A stretch of DNA of 64,000 nt, taken from assembly GCF_013284245.2 (NCBI RefSeq), contig NZ_CP085876.1, forward strand, positions 4,614,001 through 4,678,000, in the 5' to 3' direction. The translations under genes were made by a program, and so were the position numbers. This DNA is from Brevibacillus sp. DP1.3A. GTDB taxonomy: Bacteria; Bacillota; Bacilli; Brevibacillales; Brevibacillaceae. The notes below the pieces were generated by a model. That model had not been told where the DNA came from. It ran no database searches and was given only the letters and a program-made list of their open reading frames with translations. Below, in pieces: positions 28,433-37,623 of this stretch (position 1 is the first letter of the stretch; the number at the start of each line of letters is the position of its first letter).

Positions 28433-28903
28433 CTATTCAAATAAAGCCATCATCTCTTCGTCTTCTCTCTCGCGTGCTATATCGTATGGTGTTTGCCCCT
28501 CCATGTCCTTTTTGTTAGGATTCGCACCTTTAGCCAGCAGCAGCTCTACCACATCCACACGCTCCTCTCCATCGGCTACCTGTGTGTGCAGCGGGGTACT
28601 TCCATCATGAGCGCTGGCATGTATGTCTGCACCGTGCGCGATGAGCGCCTCTGCGACCTCTGGATAGAGCGCGATATGCAACGGGGTAATACCCTCATCG
28701 TTTTTCGCATGGACATCTGCTCCCTGTGCGACCAAATACGCAATAAGGTCAACGTCGTCTGTCATCACAGCGCCATGCAGTACGGAAAACTCATACTCAT
28801 CCTTCTCATGCAGCAATTCCGGCTGTTTCGTGACGATCTTTTTTACGAGCTCAAGGTCTCCCAATTCAGCTGCATCATATAAATCTGCGAAATGGTAAGC
28901 CAT
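28433..28903 (-). CDS. Ankyrin-repeat protein
   Basis: 156 residues from ATG 28903 (AAGGAGAG upstream). Four ankyrin repeats are visible: LYDAAELGDLELVKKIV, SVLHGAVMTDDVDLIAYLVA, ITPLHIALYPEVAEALIAHG and STPLHTQVADGEERVDVVEL, ending with QTPYDIAREREDEE. Probably a protein-binding scaffold. It is the last gene of a minus-strand group with Imm22 and SMI1/KNR4 proteins, where ankyrin proteins commonly act as immunity proteins. Confidence 0.85.
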   Translation of the reverse strand: MAYHFADLYDAAELGDLELVKKIVTKQPELLHEKDEYEFSVLHGAVMTDDVDLIAYLVAQGADVHAKNDEGITPLHIALYPEVAEALIAHGADIHASAHDGSTPLHTQVADGEERVDVVELLLAKGANPNKKDMEGQTPYDIAREREDEEMMALFE

Positions 28904-28940
28904 ATCTGTCTCTCCTTTCTTAGGCATTCCTCCCTGCTCC

Positions 28941-29369
28941 TTACCGCTCCTCTGTCTCAAATACAAGTTTGGCGAGCAGGACAACCGGTGCATCTTTTTC
29001 TTGCCCGTCCTCAGTGAGATCGAACAATTTTTCGTTAATCGGACCGTACCGCGATTCATTGCCGTACAGCAAAATGACATGTGGGTACTTGCCAATCTCC
29101 TCTGTTAACTGTTTGGGCCATTCTTTTCTATCCAGTGTTGCATTCATCGCATATTCGTTTTCCAAATACGTGAAAAAGTCCGCTCTTGTCTCTGCATCCT
29201 GTACCTCATGCACTTCAAAAAAGTCTTCGTCCACCCATTCAAGGCCAGACGCTGTTAAAAAGCCAGACGGTATCACATCCCCGTCCTCATCGTAAACCGG
29301 AGTCAGAAAATCTGCTAGTTCATCAGAAGACTGCAAGGCTGCTCCCCATACCGTTACCACATTTCTCAT
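28941..29369 (-). CDS. Imm22-like immunity protein
   Basis: 142 residues from ATG 29369 with GAGGGGGAAAG upstream. The start VVTVWGAALQSSDELADFLT, YDEDGDVIPSGFL and LEWVDEDFFEVH fit the Imm22 pattern (VSlW, YDEDGD, DeDF). Imm22 proteins are found beside polymorphic toxins as neutralisers. The neighbours are an ankyrin protein and an SMI1/KNR4 protein, both immunity-type folds, yet no toxin gene is adjacent. Confidence 0.7.
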   Translation of the reverse strand: MRNVVTVWGAALQSSDELADFLTPVYDEDGDVIPSGFLTASGLEWVDEDFFEVHEVQDAETRADFFTYLENEYAMNATLDRKEWPKQLTEEIGKYPHVILLYGNESRYGPINEKLFDLTEDGQEKDAPVVLLAKLVFETEER

Positions 29370-29425
29370 TGTCTTTCCCCCTCGCTCCATTCCCCTTGCA
29401 CAAACACGGGTCAGTGCCTCTTCAT

Positions 29426-30751
29426 CTAATGCTTTGCTGTTTCCAAGGAAGAGCGAATGCGATCTACACGCTCCTTTTCCTTGCGCAGAATGGCTTTTTC
29501 GTACGCTACATCCAACAACCGATTGATTTCTTGCCAATTCGCTTCACCAGAAGGAGACTCACCACTCGTCAGCATTTTCCCCCAAGCACTTAACGCAATC
29601 TGCCGTTGTGCTTCATTTCCGTCCAGCCAACGAATCAGATCACCCCATTGTGGACGTGACATCGCGAAAAGCTCATCCCAGCCTTCAATCGGGTACGCCA
29701 CATGCGGTTCCATCCACAAAATGACTCCTCGGGCGCGAAAGTGATGCAAATGACTGTTGGCAGCATATCCTACCAGACATTCTTTTCTGGCAACGACTTC
29801 GTCCATCTCAGCCAAAACTCGTTGCAAGCCTTCTTCTTCCGGCAAACAAGTCGCCGTTACATATGCACGTAGACTCGAGCCTATGCGTTCATAATGTGGC
29901 CCGGACTCCCAGAGCGAGCGTACCCAGCTCTCTGCCTTCTTGCCTACTGTCTCGACAATGAGCTGGCACCAGAGCAGCAGATTGCTTGATGAGGTTTCCT
30001 GCTCGATTTGCGCTACCCATTTATGCAAAATCGGCTCCCAATCGTACTGAGCAAATGCTTCTTGGATACGTGAATCACCTGTACCATGCATTTTGGCAAA
30101 CAAGACCAGCTTCTCGAAATCTTGTGTTGCCTCTTCAAACGTTAGCGTCCGATAGGTTTGCAGCCATTCTTTCCACTCCTGTGCGATTTGCCCCTCAACA
30201 TCGAGTCCCTCTGCACCTGCGAGCGCTTCATAATTCCAGCACTCTGCCCCAATACAGCCGAGCTCCGTGACTCGCTCTACGAACTCTGTAAAGCTTTTGC
30301 CGAGCAGTAGGAATTCGTCTGTCTCATGCCCCCAAGAATAGACGGGTGGGTCATCCGCGCCCGTCGACAAATCGATGAGCAGCATGTCGCCATTCCCGCC
30401 AACGTGAAAACAGAGATACCTTTTCTCGTCCTCACTCTCTTCGTCTCCACCAAAGTACGGCCACTCAAATGCATCCAATGACCATCCCAAATCTCCACTG
30501 AGTGAAAAAGGATCTAACGCTCGAGATGGCAACGACCAATTTATTTGAACTTGACTGCTGCCCGCAAGCAAAATTGTCCGGATCGTCGCAGGAAAACTGA
30601 CCCCGAGACTCTCCTCTCTTCTTTCGATTTCTTCCAGCCCCGCCGGTGGTTCTATAGTGAGCGGCCAAACCTGGGCACCTTGACGCTCCATATCATGCAT
30701 AAGTAACTTCCACGCTTCAAACCACTTTTCCATTCGCTGCTGCATTGGCAT
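29426..30751 (-). CDS. SMI1/KNR4-family protein with long C-terminal extension
   Basis: 441 residues, ATG 30751 with GAGAGAGG upstream. The first 170 residues are an SMI1/KNR4 domain (IEPPAGLEEIERREESLGVS, FPATIRTILLAGS, LCFHVGGNGDMLLIDLSTG). The remainder (about 185-441) is helical and Trp-rich with no family I recognise. SMI1/KNR4 proteins are a major class of polymorphic-toxin immunity proteins. Probable operon with Imm22 and ankyrin genes (gaps 56 and 37 nt). Confidence 0.75.
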   Translation of the reverse strand: MPMQQRMEKWFEAWKLLMHDMERQGAQVWPLTIEPPAGLEEIERREESLGVSFPATIRTILLAGSSQVQINWSLPSRALDPFSLSGDLGWSLDAFEWPYFGGDEESEDEKRYLCFHVGGNGDMLLIDLSTGADDPPVYSWGHETDEFLLLGKSFTEFVERVTELGCIGAECWNYEALAGAEGLDVEGQIAQEWKEWLQTYRTLTFEEATQDFEKLVLFAKMHGTGDSRIQEAFAQYDWEPILHKWVAQIEQETSSSNLLLWCQLIVETVGKKAESWVRSLWESGPHYERIGSSLRAYVTATCLPEEEGLQRVLAEMDEVVARKECLVGYAANSHLHHFRARGVILWMEPHVAYPIEGWDELFAMSRPQWGDLIRWLDGNEAQRQIALSAWGKMLTSGESPSGEANWQEINRLLDVAYEKAILRKEKERVDRIRSSLETAKH

Positions 30752-30935
30752 AACGACCTCTCTCGTTTGTCGTTTTCTATCTTACGAATTCTATTTCTAT
30801 TTTCTTTATCTAAAATTCGATTTCATATCCTACTAAAGCACCAATTATATCCATTTTTTTCGTGGTAAAATTATCTATAAAGTCTCTACTTTTACCGATA
30901 TTAGTAGAAAAAACACGGAAATGAGGACCTAGCTG

Positions 30936-32636
30936 ATGACCACCATTGGAATTGATTTGGGCACGACGAACAGTCTGGTGGCCTACTGGACTGAGAATGG
31001 ACCCGTGCTCATTCCAAACGCGCTCGGAGAAACACTGACTCCTTCTGTGGTCAGCGTCGATGAAAACGGCGAGATTTTAATTGGAAAAATCGCCAGAGAG
31101 CGCCTCTTAACTCACCCTGATCGGACTGCTTCTACCTTCAAACGGTTTATGGGGACAGAAAAAAGGTACCAACTGGGGAGATATTCCCTTTCTGCCGAAG
31201 ACCTTTCCTCGTTTGTGATTAAATCTTTGAAGGCCGATGCTGAGGCTCATTTAGGGCAACCCGTTCGCGAAGCGGTTATCAGTGTGCCTGCCTATTTCAA
31301 CGACACACAACGCAAAGCAACCAAACGATCAGCAGAGCTTGCTGGACTGAAAGTAGAGCGTTTGATCAGCGAACCGACTGCCGCCGCGATCTCTTATGGG
31401 CTCCATCAGGAGGAAAGCGAAACACAATTCCTCGTATTCGATTTAGGTGGCGGAACGTTTGACGTTTCTATTTTGGAAATGTTCGAAGGTGTGATGGAAG
31501 TAAAATCAATCGCTGGAGACAACTTTTTGGGCGGCGAAGACTTTACCGATCTGATTGCCTCTTATTTTATAGAAGCCCATCGACTCGATATCAACACGCT
31601 GAACAGCAAAACACGTTCGTCCATTCACAAACAAGCTGAGTTGTGCAAGCGCGCCTTGTTTTCCGAGCAAGAAGGGAAAATGAGTGTCAATATCCAGGGA
31701 GAGCTGGTTGAAACGACCCTCAGCCGGAATCAGCTGGAAGATCTCGCGTTTCCTCTGCTTCAACGACTGCGTCAGCCCATCGAGCGTGCTTTGCGAGACG
31801 CATCCATCTCCCCTCAGGAACTGGACGCAATCGTGCTTATTGGCGGTGCGACACGGATGCCGCTTATCAAATCCATCGTGAGCAAAATATTTGGGCGACT
31901 GCCCTATTCCCATATTAATCCCGATGAGGCTGTTGCATTGGGAACAGCGATTCAAGCAGCACTCAAGGAACGCAACGAGGCGTTAAACGAGCTTGTTTTG
32001 ACCGATGTTTGCCCATACACACTCGGTACGGGTATTGTACAAACCATGGCAAACGGCAAACACGAGGATGGCTACTTCTTTCCGATCATCGAGCGCAATA
32101 CGCCAATCCCGGTTAGCCGGGTAGAACGGCTATACACCGTAGTCGATTATCAACGCTCCATTCTCGTTGACGTGTATCAAGGGGAAAGCCGACGCGTCGA
32201 ACATAACCTCAAGCTTGGCGAATTGAATGTAAAAGTTCCCCCTGCCAAAAAAGGCGAGGAATCTATCGATGTTCGTTATACATATGACATCAACGGGATT
32301 CTGGAAGTCGAAGTGACTGTCGTCTCTACAGGAGTCAAAAGCACAGCCGTCATCGAAAAAAATCCGGGCAGCCTATCAAAAAAAGAAATTGAGGAGCGTT
32401 TTCAGGCCCTTCAAAATATTAAGATCCACCCCAGAGAGCGAACCGAAAATCGATTGCTTCTGGCAAAAGGCGAGCGTATGTATGAGGAAGCGTTGGGCGA
32501 AGACCGTATGATCATTGCGAATTACTTACGCCGCTTCGAAAGTGTCCTCTCTACCCAAAATGAAAGAGACATCGCCAAAGCAGCAGAGGAATTGAAGCAG
32601 CAGCTGGACATGTTTGAAGGGTGGAATGAGTATTAA
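30936..32636 (+). CDS. hscC: HscC-type Hsp70 chaperone
   Basis: 566 residues, shorter than DnaK (about 610) as HscC proteins are. ATPase signatures: IGIDLGTTNSLVAYW at the start, FDLGGGTFDVSIL near 170-185 and VLIGGATRMPLI near 305-320; the substrate-binding domain follows from about 370 and the lid is short. GAGGACC precedes the ATG. The next gene, a J-like protein, overlaps its stop codon, and a DUF1266 gene follows, the same trio as the hscC-djlC-ybeU/ybeR group of E. coli. The clients are unknown. Confidence 0.88.
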   Translation: MTTIGIDLGTTNSLVAYWTENGPVLIPNALGETLTPSVVSVDENGEILIGKIARERLLTHPDRTASTFKRFMGTEKRYQLGRYSLSAEDLSSFVIKSLKADAEAHLGQPVREAVISVPAYFNDTQRKATKRSAELAGLKVERLISEPTAAAISYGLHQEESETQFLVFDLGGGTFDVSILEMFEGVMEVKSIAGDNFLGGEDFTDLIASYFIEAHRLDINTLNSKTRSSIHKQAELCKRALFSEQEGKMSVNIQGELVETTLSRNQLEDLAFPLLQRLRQPIERALRDASISPQELDAIVLIGGATRMPLIKSIVSKIFGRLPYSHINPDEAVALGTAIQAALKERNEALNELVLTDVCPYTLGTGIVQTMANGKHEDGYFFPIIERNTPIPVSRVERLYTVVDYQRSILVDVYQGESRRVEHNLKLGELNVKVPPAKKGEESIDVRYTYDINGILEVEVTVVSTGVKSTAVIEKNPGSLSKKEIEERFQALQNIKIHPRERTENRLLLAKGERMYEEALGEDRMIIANYLRRFESVLSTQNERDIAKAAEELKQQLDMFEGWNEY

Positions 32637-34756
32637 TGGGGATTTGGGAGATTCTCGGGATTGAACCGACGGACAATCCTGCCCAGATAAAAAAAGCTTA
32701 TGCCAAAAAGTTGAAGGTGCACAATCCGGAAGTTGATCCTGAAGGCTTTCAGCGATTGCGAGAGGCGTATGACCTCGCCCTAAAGTACACACGCAATACC
32801 AAGCGGAATCGTATGTTCGAAGAAACGCCCCTACCTGAAAGAAGACAGACGAGACAACTGGATGAAGGCGAGAATCATGAATCGGAAGAAGAATCGGTTC
32901 CCCTTCAACCGCCACGGCAGCGCTATGAGCTGGCGAATACCGATTCCGAAGAAGAGGCGATTCACCTCCAGCCGCCGAGACGTCTTTACGAGCTGTGGCA
33001 TTCTGAACCAGTAGAAGAAGAGCAGCCTAACTTCGATCCACCGCAGCGGCTCACACTGTTTGACAGGTTTTTAGAGGAAACAACGCAAGAAGTACTCTTG
33101 CAAGAAGAAATCCCCATTCCCAAGCGGTACGATTTCACGGAGAGCTACGATCATTCCGAACGCTCCATGAACCCCGATGATATGGTGGAGCGTTTTTTCC
33201 ACCGTACACAAGAGTTGTACGATAACTATCACGAACGAATCCAGCTTGAAAACTGGCGTGAGTTGCTGAATGACGAGGCCATGTGGAATGTCGGCTGCCA
33301 TCAACTCATCGATACGCAATTTCTCCACTTTTTAGAAGAACACTATCACTTGCCTCACGAGGTGTGGAAGCTGCTCGATTCCCATTTTCAATGGCGGGAG
33401 AAATCGGAAAAGCTCGCAAGCCAGCTCTCAGGACGTTTTGTCGCTTACCTGAACGGCCAGCTCAATCAGACCTTCACGCTGCGTTACCACTCTTTTGAGA
33501 ATCGCGAGGACTTGGATATTGAAGCGTTTCTAGAATGGCGCAGCGATGCGTTATTTGCCCTCATGGAAAATGATTGGGAAACGGCTCAGAGCTATTTGGC
33601 AAAAGCCCATGCCCTGTACGCGCTTGACCCCGATTTGATCCGTTTACAGGGCGAATATTTTTTGCGAACCGGGAATAAGAATCGTGCCTTTCATACCTTT
33701 GATCAATTAATACGTCTTGATCCAGATAACATCGATGCGTATTTGTATCGTGCTCGGCTTTTCTTTGAAAAAGGGGATGCCGCCGATGCGATCAAAGATT
33801 GCGAGGAAATCCTCACTCGCATGCCAGAACTGTGGGACGCTCGTAGCTTGCTGGGGAAAAGTTATCTTCAGCTAGGGGAATGGGAGAAGGCTCAAGAGGT
33901 TTTTCAGGAGATGCTTTCGCATAATTCCTCCGATATCGATGCGAAGATATGCCTGACACAAATACAGTCTCCGTTTAACAAGAGGGCCGAACCAACTGCA
34001 AACAAGCAAGCCAAAGCCGCTAGGAGAAAAAACTTACGCGCACTCGGGCTTCCTGGCAAGTTATCAAGGTTCAAGCAATTTTTTGCTATTTACACGAGAC
34101 GTAACATTTGGACGATTATTTTTCTCCTTCTGCTGCATTACGCTATGTTTGCTGTTGTATCCATGAAGCTGGAGATGACTTCGGAGCAGATGTTTGACTC
34201 TTTGGTCAATCACTTTAAGCCTGTCCAAGTTAAGACGATGGACGAGTTGAAACAAACTCCGCTTGGCTACCAAGTGGAATTTACATTGACCAAAGCTTCC
34301 TATATCAATATGCTCCGCGTCTATGACAAAGAGAAGCATCCCGAGCCAAAAGCCGAGTTCATTCCTGCTGCTAATGCCGAAGAGCGAGATCTATTAAACT
34401 CTGACACTGGTTATGTAAATGTGGGTTATCTGGATCAACAAGCGATCATTGTCATTACGGACTATGACCATGCCAAAGAAATTCATGACAAACATTCCAT
34501 TACGATGCGAGGAACGCTCAAGGCGATACCGGATGGTGAGATGTTGCCTGTCATTGTGAATGCTTTGGACAAACGCAAGCATCCGCACACTGCGGTTCTC
34601 TTGACCGATACGTATATCAATGCCAAGCCTGACTTGGAAGAAAAAGGTTGGACGGGATCATGGCTTCTGGGCATTCTCGCGATGATTTCCATGTTGTATT
34701 ACATCCGCATCATTCGCGAGATTCCCAAAACTCGCAAAGCATTGACATTCCACTAA
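32636..34756 (+). CDS. J-like domain protein with TPR repeats and a membrane anchor
   Basis: 706 residues; its ATG overlaps the hscC stop codon (TAATG), so translation is coupled. N-terminal J-like domain (1-60): IWEILGIEPTDNPAQIKKAY, AKKLKVHNPEVDPEGFQRLR; the normal HPD tripeptide is replaced by HNP, as in divergent DjlC-like proteins. A low-complexity Glu/Pro/Arg region (about 60-165) follows, then TPR repeats (about 290-440, ALYALDPDLIRLQGEYFLRT), a transmembrane segment near 495-515 and an extracytoplasmic domain. A second hydrophobic helix lies at the C-terminus. It is the likely co-chaperone of HscC at the membrane. Confidence 0.8.
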   Translation: MGIWEILGIEPTDNPAQIKKAYAKKLKVHNPEVDPEGFQRLREAYDLALKYTRNTKRNRMFEETPLPERRQTRQLDEGENHESEEESVPLQPPRQRYELANTDSEEEAIHLQPPRRLYELWHSEPVEEEQPNFDPPQRLTLFDRFLEETTQEVLLQEEIPIPKRYDFTESYDHSERSMNPDDMVERFFHRTQELYDNYHERIQLENWRELLNDEAMWNVGCHQLIDTQFLHFLEEHYHLPHEVWKLLDSHFQWREKSEKLASQLSGRFVAYLNGQLNQTFTLRYHSFENREDLDIEAFLEWRSDALFALMENDWETAQSYLAKAHALYALDPDLIRLQGEYFLRTGNKNRAFHTFDQLIRLDPDNIDAYLYRARLFFEKGDAADAIKDCEEILTRMPELWDARSLLGKSYLQLGEWEKAQEVFQEMLSHNSSDIDAKICLTQIQSPFNKRAEPTANKQAKAARRKNLRALGLPGKLSRFKQFFAIYTRRNIWTIIFLLLLHYAMFAVVSMKLEMTSEQMFDSLVNHFKPVQVKTMDELKQTPLGYQVEFTLTKASYINMLRVYDKEKHPEPKAEFIPAANAEERDLLNSDTGYVNVGYLDQQAIIVITDYDHAKEIHDKHSITMRGTLKAIPDGEMLPVIVNALDKRKHPHTAVLLTDTYINAKPDLEEKGWTGSWLLGILAMISMLYYIRIIREIPKTRKALTFH

Positions 34757-34776
34757 AGGAGGCAGAGAGGAATTCC

Positions 34777-35496
34777 ATGACAAAAGAAGCAGAAAACGAA
34801 AAAGAGATCGACCCAAAGTTAAGCCGCTACTTGCATGCTCTTTCCTCTGTTTGCTTAAATCAGAAGCAGCTCGCTTATTATTTGGCAATCCACGAATACA
34901 ACCGCCTGCGCGATACGTTTCTGCGGCTTCGAATTGATAACAGATGGGACACGGGAGATGCTGCGAAAACACAAGAGAGATTGACTTGGTTTTTGGAACA
35001 TGGGCGAAGAGCTGAGTTTGATCAGCATCGCCACGTATTATCCGCACTCAGTGCTGCCAATCGTCCCAACTACATCGCTTCCTTAAAAAAAGGCGACCTG
35101 GAGTCAGCCCGGCAGTTGATCGTGTACTCGTACATGAACAGACTCCCACATGCAGGCATTGCCGCTTTTGATTACGCTTGGTATCTCATTATTTGCAAAG
35201 CAGGCGCCCAGCAGTCCTATCTTCCCAAGGCAGATGCCGTAGAAAGCATGCTGGACGTAGCCAAGCGAATCCAACTCGCTTATTCGAGCTGGGAAGAGTA
35301 TTTATTTGCGTATGCATGCGGCAATCTATACGACGAAGCAGGCGCGTCCAAAAATACGAGTAAAGCAACCGAAGCTCATATTTTGAAGCTCCTGACGGGT
35401 AAGTACAGCCCGATCCGTGAATTTGACTGGAAGTTTGATCTCACACCTTACCTGTCCTCACCTCAAGTAGAAAGCGTGCCCTCTTTTAGCAGCTAA
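34777..35496 (+). CDS. DUF1266 domain protein
   Basis: 239 residues from ATG 34777 (AAAGGAGG up to 20 nt upstream, GAGAGG closer). Pattern WDTGDAAKTQERLTWFLEHG, FDQHRHVLSAL, AFDYAWYLIICKAG and YSSWEEYLFAYACGN is typical of DUF1266 (YbeU/YbeR type). It ends the HscC operon. The association of DUF1266 with HscC and J-like proteins is also seen in E. coli, pointing to a shared process, but the role is unknown. Confidence 0.85.
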   Translation: MTKEAENEKEIDPKLSRYLHALSSVCLNQKQLAYYLAIHEYNRLRDTFLRLRIDNRWDTGDAAKTQERLTWFLEHGRRAEFDQHRHVLSALSAANRPNYIASLKKGDLESARQLIVYSYMNRLPHAGIAAFDYAWYLIICKAGAQQSYLPKADAVESMLDVAKRIQLAYSSWEEYLFAYACGNLYDEAGASKNTSKATEAHILKLLTGKYSPIREFDWKFDLTPYLSSPQVESVPSFSS

Positions 35497-35503
35497 GCGT
35501 ACG

Positions 35504-35557
35504 AAAAAACGTTTCCCTCGGACTTTTAGTACTACGTCCAACGGGAAACGTTTTTTG
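35504..35557 (+). terminator. Terminator of the HscC operon
   Basis: AAAACGTTTCCC and GGGAAACGTTTT (12-bp stem) followed by TTG, with an extra inner pairing GGAC/GTCC. Confidence 0.85.
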
Positions 35558-35585
35558 TTCTTGTATCCGCCTCGATAGAGTTCTC

Positions 35586-36152
35586 TTATGCCTTTTCCGA
35601 TAGGGCCTTCACCATATGGCTCAATTTATGCCCGCTTACGATCACTGTCCCATCCTCACGATAGCCGAGTGATTCATACAGCTTGCGTGCACGTGGTTTT
35701 TCCTCGTCAACGAGCAAAGCGATTCGGTCATGCCCGCGCTGAATCGCTTCTTTTTCAAAGGCATCCAGCAGAAGTGATCCGATCCCCTTCCCTCTACATG
35801 AGGAATCAACCGCGACAGAATCCAAATAAAATTCGTCATCCTTTGCTTCTTTTACAAGCGTAATCGTCCCGCCAGTCAAACGTTGGACATGCTCAACGAA
35901 AGGACGATCGAGCACCTCTGTTTGGCTCCCATGATAAAAGAGCGCCAGTCCTACCGGTACATCTCCATCCATGGCAATCACCGCGTTTTCGTAGCTGAGT
36001 CGGTTATTTTCCTTCGCAAAAAACTCTTCCATCATGCGAATCGCATCCGCTGCCTCCGTTGCACCTGTCAGCGTATGCGCGATATCTCCAATGGCATCAT
36101 AAATCAATGGCGCAGCAAAAGCTGCATCTGTAGGTTCCGCTTTGCGTATCAT
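35586..36152 (-). CDS. GNAT-family N-acetyltransferase
   Basis: 188 residues, ATG 36152 with AAGGAGG upstream. The acetyl-CoA binding motif A is clear: FYLDSVAVDSSCRGKGIGSL (Q/RxxGxG/A as RGKGIG), followed by LLLDAFEKEA and ARKLYESLGYRED. The N-terminal part opens MIRKAEPTDAAFAAPLIYDA. The substrate is not predictable; the closest type is the ribosomal-alanine/small-molecule GNAT group. Confidence 0.85.
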   Translation of the reverse strand: MIRKAEPTDAAFAAPLIYDAIGDIAHTLTGATEAADAIRMMEEFFAKENNRLSYENAVIAMDGDVPVGLALFYHGSQTEVLDRPFVEHVQRLTGGTITLVKEAKDDEFYLDSVAVDSSCRGKGIGSLLLDAFEKEAIQRGHDRIALLVDEEKPRARKLYESLGYREDGTVIVSGHKLSHMVKALSEKA

Positions 36153-36288
36153 GTGTTTCCTCCTTGCGTTTCGAGCATTCGCACGACACGACTCTTTTTG
36201 ATTCTTTGTCTATCATGCACACTTTCATTGTGTCACAATCTGCCAAGCGGATCGAGCTTTCCGACGATCGTTCACAGATCAGCAACAA

Positions 36289-36330
36289 TGAAACCGCTCT
36301 CATTTTCCAAGAGCGGTTTCACCTTTTTCG
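36289..36330. terminator. Terminator of the HD-GYP gene
   Basis: TGAAACCGCTC and GAGCGGTTTCA form an 11-bp stem around TCATTTTCCAA with T tracts nearby on both strands. Confidence 0.8.
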
Positions 36331-36341
36331 CGTTGCCTTTC

Positions 36342-37406
36342 CTACCCAATCATTTTTTCAATCGTCAGCTTGCGATCATGCCGCAAATCGAGGAATTCAC
36401 CCTTTCTTCGTACCAACGGGCGCATTGGTTCATCCTGATGGATAAGAATCACTTCGACTTCTTCCCCGCTGCTCAACCTCGCCTTCGCGCCTACGTACAG
36501 CAAGGCAATGTAGCGGACAAACTGTGCAACGATCTCAACGTTCAATATTCCATTACAGGCTTCCTTCCACAGGAGCTGTGCCGCCTCGAATGGGGACGTT
36601 CTCCCTTTGTACACTCGATCAGAACAGATCGCATCAAACATGTCGGCAACGGCGAGCACCTGACATTCGATCGGAATGCTCTCGCCTATTCTTTGCTCCG
36701 GATAGCCAGATCCGTCGAGTCGCTCGTGATGAAGCAAGGCACACAATGCCAACAACTCAGACCCACCCTTCATCTCACGGATCATTTCATAGCCGTAGAC
36801 GGTATGCTTCTTCATGATCGCAAATTCCTCTTCACTTAGCTTGCCTGGCTTAAGCAATATTTCCTTGGGTACCCTCATTTTTCCAATATCATGCAAAAAT
36901 CCCGCTGTCCCCATGAATGCTACTCGCTCTTCATCCCATTTCATCAAGCGAGCAATGAGCGAACAGAGAATGCCTACATTTAATGAATGTCGGTATGTAT
37001 AGCTGTCTGCCCCTTCTAGTACGTACAAGTTCCGGAACAAACCCAAATGCTTCGTCGATTTTTCTGCTACCTCATAAAAGATGTTGGAAAAATGATCAAG
37101 GCTCGGTGCCACACCAACTGTCAGTCCATCGAAGAGTAGTCTCGTTTTGTCGAGAGCTTGTACATAAGCAGCAACGGTCTCAGAATCTGCCTCTAGTTGG
37201 AATAGTTGAGAAGTAACTTCCTCACCGGTTCCCTCCGTCAGACTCTGTATAATGTCAACCTCACGGACTCGTTGCTTTTGCAATAGGATCACATGGGCAG
37301 GCGTGATCGTCGTGTTTTGTCCCAGCAGCAAAATGCCTTGTTCGGTGTACAAATCAGCCGCTAAAACTTGTCCAATCAGTGAGAGATCAACAGGTGCCAA
37401 AGGCAT
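36342..37406 (-). CDS. HD-GYP domain protein (predicted cyclic-di-GMP phosphodiesterase)
   Basis: 354 residues, ATG 37406 with AAAGG upstream. HD-GYP core about 130-300: YRHSLNVGILCSLIARLMKW, GFLHDIGKMRVPKEIL (HD metal ligands), HH in LLHHERLDGSGYPEQRIGES (the GYP motif) and VLAVADMFDAICSDRVYKG. All signature residues are present. The N-terminal 110 residues (LIGQVLAADLYTEQGILLLG) are a common HD-GYP partner region without known receiver. Likely lowers c-di-GMP, affecting motility or biofilm. Confidence 0.9.
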   Translation of the reverse strand: MPLAPVDLSLIGQVLAADLYTEQGILLLGQNTTITPAHVILLQKQRVREVDIIQSLTEGTGEEVTSQLFQLEADSETVAAYVQALDKTRLLFDGLTVGVAPSLDHFSNIFYEVAEKSTKHLGLFRNLYVLEGADSYTYRHSLNVGILCSLIARLMKWDEERVAFMGTAGFLHDIGKMRVPKEILLKPGKLSEEEFAIMKKHTVYGYEMIREMKGGSELLALCALLHHERLDGSGYPEQRIGESIPIECQVLAVADMFDAICSDRVYKGRTSPFEAAQLLWKEACNGILNVEIVAQFVRYIALLYVGAKARLSSGEEVEVILIHQDEPMRPLVRRKGEFLDLRHDRKLTIEKMIG

Positions 37407-37623
37407 ACAATCAACCTTTCCAGTCTCCGTCTTTTTAGAGGTTGTTCAAAAAGCCGACTTTTTGAACTCACACTTTTACTCAAATTATAGAAAGGAAGAA
37501 GGTGAGTTACAATCTTTTTTTCGACAATTCATAACTTTGCTGGACGCCGGGACATTTCATAATTCGCATACATATGATATCAAGCAAATGTCAGTGGTTT
37601 TATCAAGGAGGGACGAACGTCTC

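Noticed and set aside
35883-36839. 318-codon plus-strand frame
   Set aside because: It is antisense to the end of the GNAT gene and to the HD-GYP gene, which have full domain signatures.
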